Program-made: the position numbers and the translations under genes | Assembly (NCBI RefSeq): GCF_034497705.1 | Contig: NZ_JAXRUV010000001.1 | Location: forward strand, 721,484 to 785,483 | Direction: 5' to 3' | DNA from: Marinococcus luteus_A | GTDB taxonomy: Bacteria; Bacillota; Bacilli; Bacillales; Marinococcaceae | Length of the DNA: 64,000 bases | Shown here: piece by piece, positions 43,637 through 51,327 of the stretch | How positions within the stretch are numbered: the first letter of the stretch is position 1 | Layout of the letters: the number at the start of each line of letters is the position of its first letter | Notes under the pieces: generated by a model | Seen by the model: the letters and a program-made list of their open reading frames with translations, nothing else | Database searches by the model: none | Told to the model about the DNA's origin: nothing

Positions 43637-45085
43637 GTGGAAAGTGAAACAAAAATACCTAAAGTATTTATTAGTTACAGTTGGACCACAACAGAGCATG
43701 AAGAGTGGGTCTTTGATTTAGTACAAAAACTAACGGAGCATGGCATTGATTGTAAATTTGATAAATGGGATTTAGCTTCAGGAGACAATAAATATGATTT
43801 TATGGAAAGCATGGTAACTAGTGATGAAATTGATAAGGTATTAATTATTTGTGATAAAGGCTATCAAGAAAAAGCAGATAATAAAACAAAAAGTGGAGTA
43901 AGAACAGAAACACAAATACTCTCCCCTAAAATTTATGAGCAAGTAGACGAACGAAAATTCATTCCTGTAATAGCTGAAAGATCCGATTCAGGTGATGCCT
44001 ACCTCCCTGCTTTCATATCTGGAAAAATGTATGTTGATTTATCAAACGAGGATAGAGAAAAAGAAGAATTTGAAAAATTAGTAAGAGACATTTATGAAAA
44101 ACCTAAATATCAAAGACAAGCTTTAGGTTCTCGTCCTGCCTTTCTTGATGAAGAACAAGTTAGTACCGCTACATTAGACAATGTGCTTAAAGATATTAAC
44201 CAATCCATTAAAACTCAAAATGTACGAAGAGTAAAAAGTCTAGCAACAAAATATAAAGATAATTTCGTAGATATAATGGCAGAGCATATTATAAAATACG
44301 AACAAATTTCAGATCAGGATGAATTACCAAATTTAATAGTTAAAAAGATTAGTGATTTTGATACATTTAAAGAAAATTTTCTTCAGTTTATTCAAAAGCT
44401 CGATGAAGCTGATTGCATGGATGCAGAATTATTTATTGATTTTTTCGAGGAATTAAGCGAATACACAGGGCATATTTCAAGCCTGTATAATTCAAGGACT
44501 TTTTTAGAAGACCAATTTGACCATTTTAAGTTTTTAATACATGAGATGTTCTTGAATCTTCACTCCTTAGCAGTCGAGCGAAAAGATTACGCTTTTATAA
44601 CTGAATTAGTACACACGGAATACGAATTAAAATCTTTAAATCATGTTGGAAGAAAAGTAGACTTCACATACTTTAGATTTTATTTACCTACTTTAGCTAA
44701 ACTCTCTCAAAATAGTCAATATTCAGCATCAAAGCATGCGGAATTACTAAAAAATAGGTATTCACGCAGAGATTTCACTAAAATAAAAAATGCTGATATA
44801 ATTCTTTTTTATGTAGATAAAATCGCTTTACCAGACAGTGCTAAGTCTTGGTATCCTGTTACTTTTGTTTACGTTAGTGAGTTTCATCCTGACAAAAATA
44901 AATTCTTTTCGGATTTACAATCGAAAAAACACTTTGAGCAAATGAAATCAATCTTCAAAGTGGAGGATAAACAAGATTTCATTCAAAAAATACAAAAATT
45001 AGAGCTTCCCACAGTAGGTTTTAAAAGAGTTCCAGGTATTGAAACTTGGATAGATAATCTTAATAATATCGAAAGTAAGCCTTAA
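43637..45085 (+). CDS. SEFIR-domain protein
   Basis: The 482-residue protein starts with a SEFIR (TIR-like) domain, residues about 8-150: KVFISYSWTTTEHEEWVFDLVQKL, then GIDCKFDKWDL, and KVLIICDKGYQEKA with RTETQIL. The remainder (about 165-480) is a charged helical region without a recognised domain. GTG start follows AAAGGTGG. SEFIR and TIR proteins in bacteria include NAD-consuming immune effectors, so defence is plausible but unproven. Base composition is far more AT-rich than the core genes. It lies 58 bp after the DUF4238 gene. Confidence 0.8.
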   Translation: MESETKIPKVFISYSWTTTEHEEWVFDLVQKLTEHGIDCKFDKWDLASGDNKYDFMESMVTSDEIDKVLIICDKGYQEKADNKTKSGVRTETQILSPKIYEQVDERKFIPVIAERSDSGDAYLPAFISGKMYVDLSNEDREKEEFEKLVRDIYEKPKYQRQALGSRPAFLDEEQVSTATLDNVLKDINQSIKTQNVRRVKSLATKYKDNFVDIMAEHIIKYEQISDQDELPNLIVKKISDFDTFKENFLQFIQKLDEADCMDAELFIDFFEELSEYTGHISSLYNSRTFLEDQFDHFKFLIHEMFLNLHSLAVERKDYAFITELVHTEYELKSLNHVGRKVDFTYFRFYLPTLAKLSQNSQYSASKHAELLKNRYSRRDFTKIKNADIILFYVDKIALPDSAKSWYPVTFVYVSEFHPDKNKFFSDLQSKKHFEQMKSIFKVEDKQDFIQKIQKLELPTVGFKRVPGIETWIDNLNNIESKP

Positions 45086-45104
45086 AATGATTGCAAATGC
45101 AAAA

Positions 45105-45186
45105 ATCTAACGGCCAATGGCTGTTAGATCAGATTGTAGACGAAGGCCTTCGTCTACAATCTGGATATAACATGTAAATGTTATAT
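45105..45186. repeat. Array of three adjacent hairpins
   Basis: Three inverted repeats follow the SEFIR gene with almost no spacers: 45105-45129 (ATCTAACGGCC.. arms, imperfect), 45131-45162 (a perfect 32-bp palindrome centred on GGCC) and 45165-45186 (ATATAACAT/ATGTTATAT). The first could end transcription, but no T-run follows any of them. The array may be a recombination site, structured RNA, or a repair scar. Confidence 0.7.
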
Positions 45187-45228
45187 GGTTAAGAAAGACA
45201 GATACTGGAACGAGTTTAAATTTTTCGT

Positions 45229-45290
45229 TGTCTCAAAACATTAAGACTACTTATTATATTGAGACATCAATTAATAACTTCCGGTAAGAT
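45229..45290. repeat. AT-rich element, copy A
   Basis: It begins TGTCTCAAAACA, ends TAACTTCCGGTAAGAT and contains an internal inverted TTGAGACA. A diverged second copy in the same orientation occurs at 50749-50811, so the pair brackets the toxin-antitoxin, membrane operon, hydrolase and nuclease genes. The rest of the gap to 45438 holds no recognisable gene. Confidence 0.55.
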
Positions 45291-45438
45291 AGATTGCGTT
45301 AACAATAACTAGACTAAGGAGCATGGTTTTTCTTATAAATGGAGATATCTTTTAGTTTGAGTATTGCACCAATCTACTATTTAATGCACTCAAAGACCGA
45401 GCATGAAGGTTTCAATATCTCGCTCGGCCTCTTGTTAC

Positions 45439-45729
45439 TTATAATGAAATCTTGTCGTTGTTGTCTGTAGACGCTTCACCAAGAAAAAACGTAATATGAA
45501 GTACTTGAGCAATGGCTAAAAGCGTAGATACCTGGGAGACCGTGATCCCTGCTTCAATACGTCCGATCGTAGATTTTGGTTTTCCAATCGCATCTGCCAA
45601 TTCCTGTTGCGAAAAGCCCTGACGTTGACGCTCGGTTTTGATTTCGGCCGCCAGAGCTGCTTCCTGCTTTAGTCGATCAATGTGAGCTTTCCCTACAGCT
45701 TCTTGGTAATGGGCGAATGCATTACTCAT
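45439..45729 (-). CDS. XRE-family antitoxin/regulator
   Basis: The 96-residue protein has a Cro/CI helix-turn-helix (RQGFSQQELADAIGKPKSTIGRIEAG, about 36-61) and a short C-terminal extension. It follows the toxin-like gene by 27 bp, the toxin-first HigBA arrangement, so it would neutralise that toxin and autoregulate. With the toxin apparently truncated, it may now act only as a repressor. Confidence 0.8.
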   Translation of the reverse strand: MSNAFAHYQEAVGKAHIDRLKQEAALAAEIKTERQRQGFSQQELADAIGKPKSTIGRIEAGITVSQVSTLLAIAQVLHITFFLGEASTDNNDKISL

Positions 45730-45756
45730 TTCTATCTCCTCCTTGGTTTCACGATG

Positions 45757-45981
45757 CTATTTGGCTTCCTGCCCACCATACGCCTCGTAGCACTGTTCGG
45801 CTAGAACAATATCCGGACGACGGATAGCCCCATTATAGGTCTTATCAGAATGATGCAGCAGCAATACCTTCTGCTCGTCATGAATGACAAATAACAAACG
45901 GTGGTTCCCCGTTTTAGCCCCGTCAATTCCCCAGCGGTATAGTTCTTCTAGCTCGGTATGTCGATACACCTGTTTATACAA
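45757..45981 (-). CDS. RelE/HigB-like toxin, N-terminally truncated
   Basis: The 74-residue ORF reads LEELYRWGIDGAKTGNHRLLFVIHDEQKVLLLHHSDKTYNGAIRRPDIVLAEQCYEAY, resembling the second half of phage-derived/RelE-type toxins, which are normally 95-115 residues. Only a TTG (45981) is available as start, with no good ribosome-binding site, and an in-frame stop lies about 40 bp upstream. I therefore read it as a toxin that lost its N-terminus, leaving an orphan antitoxin. Toxicity is doubtful. Confidence 0.55.
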   Translation of the reverse strand: MYKQVYRHTELEELYRWGIDGAKTGNHRLLFVIHDEQKVLLLHHSDKTYNGAIRRPDIVLAEQCYEAYGGQEAK

Positions 45982-46024
45982 TGTAAAGTATTTAAAAGTT
46001 ATTACTATGAATTAAGAATAACTT

Positions 46025-47293
46025 CTATATATTTTTCCATTCTTCGTTTATTTTTTCTCGGTTTCTTATGATTTTTTCAGTTTTTTTATCACGTGTAACT
46101 ATTTGAGACATTTGAATGCTTTGTTTTGTAAATGCGATTAATTGAGGATAGTTAAAAGCAGCAGGATTTCCTTGAGTTGTTACTATTTTTAATGCATTAC
46201 CACCTGTAGCAACAGCATGGGCGGTAAATAAAAGCTTTTGTAAACGTGCCTTATTCTGTATATCGTTTAAATCTTTTGAATAAGAAAGGGTAAAAGGATC
46301 ATCTTTTTCTAAAGTAAGTTTATAGTAAATCCTTGTGCATATCTCTACAATGCCTGGTACGATTCCCATTGAGATAAAATGTCGCAAGTCATAGCCTTTT
46401 AAATACATATAGCGCGAGATATCTGCCAGTGTTCTATCTTTTTCGCCGAATTCACCAAATTGAAGTAGTTGAGTCAATCCCCACCCAGGAGCAGGAATGC
46501 CCATTGGTGTACAAATATCAGACAAAATATGGCTCATCCATAAAAGTGGAGCAAATAACATATCTTTTAAAGATGAATCTTGAAATTTATCAATAGGAAT
46601 GAGATGAATGGCACCTTTTTCATCTATAAAAGTGATTCGTCCATTTACTATATCTAAAAGTCCGAATAATAAGCCAAAAAAAGGATCGTGACCTAAAGAC
46701 ATTAAGCGATGAGTTTTAGGATAAAAACCAGAAACTTCTCTTTCATAGTTATTAAATCCATTTTTAGTACTCGCATCGAAACTTACTTTGCTCTTCTTTT
46801 CAATTTTTGATAAAAAATCATTTAATTGGCCATCTTCATTCACACCTATAGACCGTAACCGCTCAGTAAGACCACCTCCTTTCTGTGTATACTTACCTAA
46901 ATAGGTTACGTCTTTGGGGATTTTAACAAATAAAATGTCTGCTAATGACGCTATAGCGCCTATTATAGTGGCTACAATGTAATCCAACTTAGTCAGTTTA
47001 GGAAGTAAATCGAAATTGCTGTGTACTTCTTTTTCAACCCTTTTCTGAATCTCTTCTGATTGTTCAAAAAAATACTGATTAGAATATAATTTCAAGGGTT
47101 CCTTAGGAAAATCATTGGACTTTGAAATAAAATAAGGATCCATTTCAGAAAGTCTTTGTTCTAAGTCTTTTAATTGGGCAGCTTGTTCTTCTAAGTCCTG
47201 GTCAACTTTATTCATGTTATTTGATACCTTGCTTGTAGAAGTCTGAATATCAGTTAGATCTTTACTAAAATCAATAACCCTCTTTTTAGTCAT
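46025..47293 (-). CDS. Unrecognised membrane protein with YdjM-like His/Asp motifs (operon gene 2)
   Basis: The 422-residue protein has an N-terminal coiled-coil-like stretch (about 15-52), a hydrophobic helix (about 106-126, YIVATIIGAIASLADILFV), a second hydrophobic region containing SLGHDPFFGLLFGLLD, and HILSDICTPMGIPAPGW. The H-x-x-x-D-x-x-T-P-x-G-I-P pattern resembles the YdjM family of membrane-bound metal-dependent hydrolases, though overall similarity is uncertain. It starts 21 bp after the upstream gene and forms a two-gene operon with it. The function is unknown. Composition is AT-rich. Confidence 0.65.
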   Translation of the reverse strand: MTKKRVIDFSKDLTDIQTSTSKVSNNMNKVDQDLEEQAAQLKDLEQRLSEMDPYFISKSNDFPKEPLKLYSNQYFFEQSEEIQKRVEKEVHSNFDLLPKLTKLDYIVATIIGAIASLADILFVKIPKDVTYLGKYTQKGGGLTERLRSIGVNEDGQLNDFLSKIEKKSKVSFDASTKNGFNNYEREVSGFYPKTHRLMSLGHDPFFGLLFGLLDIVNGRITFIDEKGAIHLIPIDKFQDSSLKDMLFAPLLWMSHILSDICTPMGIPAPGWGLTQLLQFGEFGEKDRTLADISRYMYLKGYDLRHFISMGIVPGIVEICTRIYYKLTLEKDDPFTLSYSKDLNDIQNKARLQKLLFTAHAVATGGNALKIVTTQGNPAAFNYPQLIAFTKQSIQMSQIVTRDKKTEKIIRNREKINEEWKNI

Positions 47294-47314
47294 TTATTAC
47301 CTCACCTCCTTATT

Positions 47315-48361
47315 TTAAACTGCTTTGTTATGACTGGCATATGCAGTCTGAGAGTGTTTTAAAGATTGTTCAAGATATTTAATTGATTTAGTTAACTGTT
47401 TGATGCGTTCTTTATTATCATTTTCTTTTAACTCTAATTCTATTAAATCTTCTTTTAATCGTTCTATAACTTGTTTTTGCCCTTTAATCATTTCTTGTGC
47501 AAATCGCATATCTTTCTGGCTTGATAGTATTATTTCTTTCATTATAACTTCTAATTTAGCTCCTTCACGAAGAGCAAATTCAGATGACTTTGTAAGCACC
47601 GTTGCTAATGTTCCCCCACTTAACGCTCCAAAAATACCTCCTCCCCCGACTACAACAGCAATTCCACCCGCCATGCCAAGCCCCCCAGCAGCGACAGCTC
47701 CTCCACCAATAGCCGCTAATCCTGCATTTGTGGCAGCAGCCCCAAATAAACCAGCAGGTGCAGCGAGGGCGCCTATGAATGGAGTAGCAAATCCAGCTGT
47801 TATTACCATTAAAATGGCCCCTAAACCAGCCCCAGTAAAAAACTTCTTCTGAACACCAGACAATGAGTTTACAGCTTTTTTAAAAGATTTTTGATATCTA
47901 GCTACAAATTCTTCCTCAACATCTAGTAAATTTGAAAAATATCTTATGTGCTTTTCTTGTTTTTTGAAGTTCATTGATTTCTTTTCTAAAAAGCTGAATT
48001 TTGTTTCGTCATTGCTTTTTTTATTATCTGAAGTTTTTTCTACCAAAGAGAAATAAGGAGCGAACAAAGACAATTCAAGCATGATCAAATATAATGGGGT
48101 TCTCATTTGACCTGCTTCTTTTGATATTTCTAAGCATTTTTTTGTTAATAATTCCTTGTCTTTAAAGAGAGTCGTTTCTCTATTAGATTTAGAAAGAAGA
48201 TCATGTATGCCTTGCTCCCACAATGTAAGCCACTTTTTTTTCTTAGTAGCGGTATTGCTATTTTTCTCATCTTCAATATCATTAACGATCAAATACCTTT
48301 GTATACTAAACATTAAAAGCGTTTGTTCTGAGTTTAACCCGAATTTTTCCATTAAATTCAT
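47315..48361 (-). CDS. Unrecognised protein with Gly/Ala-rich membrane core and coiled coil (operon gene 1)
   Basis: The 348-residue protein has a soluble helical N-terminal half (about 1-165), then a long Gly/Ala-rich hydrophobic stretch (about 170-250; GLAAIGGGAVAAGGLGMAGG is a part) and a charged C-terminal coiled coil (about 270-340; KENDNKERIKQLTKSIKYLE). Such glycine-rich hydrophobic hairpins occur in pore-forming and TMCO4-like proteins, but I recognise no family. AGGAGAG precedes the ATG at 48361. It is the first gene of a two-gene operon with the YdjM-like protein. Both probably act at the membrane together. Confidence 0.65.
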   Translation of the reverse strand: MNLMEKFGLNSEQTLLMFSIQRYLIVNDIEDEKNSNTATKKKKWLTLWEQGIHDLLSKSNRETTLFKDKELLTKKCLEISKEAGQMRTPLYLIMLELSLFAPYFSLVEKTSDNKKSNDETKFSFLEKKSMNFKKQEKHIRYFSNLLDVEEEFVARYQKSFKKAVNSLSGVQKKFFTGAGLGAILMVITAGFATPFIGALAAPAGLFGAAATNAGLAAIGGGAVAAGGLGMAGGIAVVVGGGGIFGALSGGTLATVLTKSSEFALREGAKLEVIMKEIILSSQKDMRFAQEMIKGQKQVIERLKEDLIELELKENDNKERIKQLTKSIKYLEQSLKHSQTAYASHNKAV

Positions 48362-48829
48362 AAAATCTCTCCTTTAAGTTATATAATTACTTTATTTAAC
48401 ATCTTTATAAACATTTTATCTTAGAAAATGATGGAAGTATAGATAACAAATGAGTCTTTATAATCGTTAAAGTGCTTTTTAATCCTTTACTTCCTGGAAT
48501 ACTTACTTCGTTACTCTATATTATCTTCTCTACGATTTTAGAGAGAATTAGAGTAGTAGGCCATGGTAGGTTTATTTTTAGAAAGATAATGGAAAACACC
48601 CCGTTTTCAATGTTAAAAACGGGGTGTTTTAGTTCGTGTCAAGAAGTTAAGGGTTTTAGACTGATTTACTGTTTCTTCGTTGTTTATAAGAGATAGAGCA
48701 ATCAAAATAAATTGTAAATAAATTTCCATATTTTCACCTACATAGAATCATGGATCGATCTTCAATTGCAGACTTTTGTATGAGAATCGACCATTTGAAG
48801 AAAGCTATATTTATAAGGAGGTATCATGA
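48362..48829. other. Intergenic region between the membrane operon and the hydrolase gene
   Basis: This stretch holds the divergent 5' regions of the minus-strand operon and the plus-strand hydrolase, plus a strong hairpin at 48593-48630 that lies between them. I see no credible coding sequence in it. The open frame across 48472-48696 runs through the hairpin and lacks a ribosome-binding site. Confidence 0.5.
48593..48630. terminator. Strong symmetrical hairpin
   Basis: AAAACACCCCGTTTT and its exact complement flank a short loop, giving a 15-bp stem with A- and T-runs at the ends. It could act as a terminator in either direction, although both neighbouring genes point away from it, so it may be the remnant end of a lost gene. 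Confidence 0.7.
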
Positions 48830-49558
48830 ATGCAAGAGTACTGGATACGCCAAGGGGAAACACTATTACACTGCCTCGATAGCCACATAAAGGACGAGGG
48901 CGGCGCCGTTCCCTTATTGATTAGTCCGGGGTTGTCCGAACCAGCCGAAAATTATATGGAGACGATCCACGCCCTATGGCCCCAGCGTTGTATCGTTTTA
49001 GCTCATCGGGGGAGAGGAAAAAGCAGTGCCCCCATGTCAGGCTATTCCCTGGAAGACCATGTGGAAGATATCAAGGCCGTTGTGCGGTTTTTTAATCTCC
49101 AAAATTTCTATTTGATGGGGTATTCACGCGGCGTATCCTATGCGTTAGGCTACGCCCTGGAGGAGACTTCTAAGTTGAAAGGACTTATTTTAGCTGAATA
49201 TCCCGCTGTTCATAAACAAATGGGGCCAGGATGGGCTGATCAGTATTTACAAACATTTTGGGGAAACGAACGAGGGAGCAACCTCATGGCCGAACGTGTC
49301 GTGCGAGGCATCGAGCAAGAGGCCCAGCAGCACTCATTCGGGCCTATGCTTCATCAGATTCCCTGCCCAACGCTTATCTTACGAGGAACAGGAGAAGATT
49401 CTCTTCTATCCAAAGAAGAAGCTACAAGGTATCAAAACGAAATCAGGAATACGCAAGTAGTTGTATTTGAGCATACAGGTCATACATTAAAAGAATCGGA
49501 ATTTGCTAAATTTATTCGGACTATTCGTGGGTATTTACAGGTGGAAAAGAAGACATAA
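48830..49558 (+). CDS. Alpha/beta hydrolase
   Basis: The 242-residue hydrolase has the nucleophile elbow GYSRG (Ser99), an oxyanion region ISPGLSEPAENY, an acid Asp in GTGEDSLL (near 190) and the catalytic His in FEHTGHTLKE (218). The substrate is unknown. Related folds include esterases and bromoperoxidase-like proteins. AAGGAGGT lies seven bases before the ATG. Its composition is closer to the core than that of the flanking genes. The tail of a second, related hydrolase survives at 51238-51327. Confidence 0.82.
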   Translation: MQEYWIRQGETLLHCLDSHIKDEGGAVPLLISPGLSEPAENYMETIHALWPQRCIVLAHRGRGKSSAPMSGYSLEDHVEDIKAVVRFFNLQNFYLMGYSRGVSYALGYALEETSKLKGLILAEYPAVHKQMGPGWADQYLQTFWGNERGSNLMAERVVRGIEQEAQQHSFGPMLHQIPCPTLILRGTGEDSLLSKEEATRYQNEIRNTQVVVFEHTGHTLKESEFAKFIRTIRGYLQVEKKT

Positions 49559-49697
49559 AAATGGCTTTTCATTTTTAGAATATTTAAAGACAATTGGTAC
49601 ATTGATTTTCTATTTGCAATTAAATTGGGAAGACTAGTAGTGATGATCTAAAATTAGAATATGGTTATAGAATTTTTAATAAAAAAGGAGGCAGTAA

Positions 49698-50546
49698 ATG
49701 ATAGATTCCAAAAAGTCTCTCGATTATCAAAAACAAATTGCATTGTCTGTTCAAGATATTACAAAAGCCCAGCGAGAGTTACTGAGAAATCTTTTAAGCA
49801 AAAAAAATGAAGGTTCCATGGAAATATCGGCATCCTATATTTACAGAAGAAATGCGGAGGCGGAAAGGAATGCGAATAAAAAAAGCACAAGAGAGAAGTT
49901 AAATGCATTACGAAACCAAACAAGAAAATTCACACCAGAAGAATTGCTCGAATTTAAGACAAGTATAAATAAAGAAAACACTAGCCTCAAAAATAGAGCT
50001 GGTATTTATATCATTCATAACGGCACTAAGGACATGTATTATGTGGGACAAGCTAAAAGAATGTTTAATCGAGCCAGGCAGCATTTTAGCTATAATCCAA
50101 CTGATAAAAGTGCACGAAAAAACACAAATGAGCTTCTGAACCTTCCGGAAATCTATATTGATTATTATTCTAAAAATCAATTCTGTATTAGCTTCATTCC
50201 CTTGGAAGATACACCATTTTCCTCGCTTAATGAATTAGAAGATAACGCTATTAGAGCTTATAACTCAAAAGTTCCTACTGGTTACAATAGAATTTCGGGT
50301 AACTTAATGGATAAATCTATTTTTCAGAACGATAATCAACAACAAGCAGCAGAACTACTATTAGAAAACATAAAAAAAACGGAGGTTTTTTGGGACCTTA
50401 CGAATGATAAAAAGAGAAAAAAGTATACTTACCTTCTATTTATGGAATTAGTACTACCTTTTGATGCAGGCTTTTTCGTTAATTTCATCAAATTGATGCG
50501 AACTTATCGAAAAGAAAATCATGCATACTATTTCAAAAATGAATGA
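49698..50546 (+). CDS. GIY-YIG nuclease family protein
   Basis: The 282-residue protein has a long charged helical N-terminus (about 1-98) and a GIY-YIG domain: AGIYIIHNGTKDMYYVGQAKRMFNRARQHF (residues 101-130, with the GIY, YVG and catalytic Arg) and a later NELEDNAIRAYNSKVPTGYN carrying the metal-binding Glu and Asn. The C-terminal 80 residues are unassigned. It may be a restriction-like or homing nuclease. No methyltransferase or intron accompanies it. AAAAGGAGG precedes the ATG. Confidence 0.8.
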   Translation: MIDSKKSLDYQKQIALSVQDITKAQRELLRNLLSKKNEGSMEISASYIYRRNAEAERNANKKSTREKLNALRNQTRKFTPEELLEFKTSINKENTSLKNRAGIYIIHNGTKDMYYVGQAKRMFNRARQHFSYNPTDKSARKNTNELLNLPEIYIDYYSKNQFCISFIPLEDTPFSSLNELEDNAIRAYNSKVPTGYNRISGNLMDKSIFQNDNQQQAAELLLENIKKTEVFWDLTNDKKRKKYTYLLFMELVLPFDAGFFVNFIKLMRTYRKENHAYYFKNE

Positions 50547-51237
50547 CATGCTTATCTTATTAGTTTTCGTTTTAATTTTAAGAGTTAAGGCGCGTACTAG
50601 CATATAGCTTTGGCTTGTTTTTGAATGACTACTGCTACTAATTGTCATTATGTTAGTGAAAGGGCACTAGACAAGGAATAGAGATTTTCAAAGTTATTTT
50701 ATGGATAAATGAAATAAGTTCAATATACTAAACTTGTTTTCTACTTTATGTCTCAAAACACGAAGTTATCTTTATTATTGAAGCAATATATCATTAACTT
50801 CCGATAATAATGGTTATGGTAATTAACCCAATAAGTAATTTAAGAAGCTTAGAGTAAAGTTTTTCAGACTACTTATTATTTTCGAAAATTTAATCCTCCT
50901 GAACGTTTTCTGCAAGCTGTAAAATTGTTTTCTAACATACCATAGATCCCCCATAGCTGCTAGTCTATTAGCAAACATAGGTAAATAAGCCTATAAAAAT
51001 GAAAAAATATATGTGGAAATAGCCAATGTAAAAACTTCCATTAGGTTAAAAATTATGTTTATTTAATTGATTCTTTTTAAACATTCTAGAGCCTCTTTAG
51101 AGTGGTTTTTATTCCTGCTTTTTTGATCAGGTAACAATTGCTCCGTAACTGCACTTTTTTCATTAGTATCTCAAAATTTTGACGCTATTTTCTTTATCTT
51201 TTGCCTTAAAGTACTGCAATCAAAGCAAAAAAGTTTA
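50547..51237. other. AT-rich non-coding stretch
   Basis: Apart from repeat copy B (50749-50811) I see no gene or convincing structure in these 691 bases. Short frames lack ribosome-binding sites. It looks like decayed or rearranged DNA lying between the nuclease gene and the hydrolase/argS remnants. Confidence 0.5.
50749..50811. repeat. AT-rich element, copy B
   Basis: It shares TGTCTCAAAACA at its start and TTAACTTCCGATAATAA at its end with copy A (45229-45290), in the same orientation, with a diverged middle. Copies about 5.5 kb apart suggest the boundaries of a cassette or a duplicated recombination site. Confidence 0.55.
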
Positions 51238-51327
51238 TTAATTATTCTCTCTCTGTAAATATGTGCGGAGTACACGAACAAACTTATAGAATTCTGTTTC
51301 TTTTAAGGTATGCCCTGCCTGTTTATC
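51238..51327 (-). pseudogene. C-terminal remnant of an alpha/beta hydrolase
   Basis: On the minus strand the frame reads DKQAGHTLKETEFYKFVRV and then LRTYLQRENN before a TAA. This aligns with the C-terminus of the intact hydrolase at 48.8 kb (HTGHTLKESEFAKFIRTI..YLQ), including the catalytic His. Only about 29 codons survive, joined directly to the truncated argS, so a deletion or recombination fused the two. Confidence 0.75.

Noticed and set aside
45131..45162. CRISPR repeat
   Set aside because: There is only one copy of the palindrome and no repeat-spacer periodicity; no cas genes are present in the window.
48472..48696. Plus-strand 74-residue ORF
   Set aside because: It crosses a 15-bp-stem hairpin, has no ribosome-binding site and no plausible protein character.
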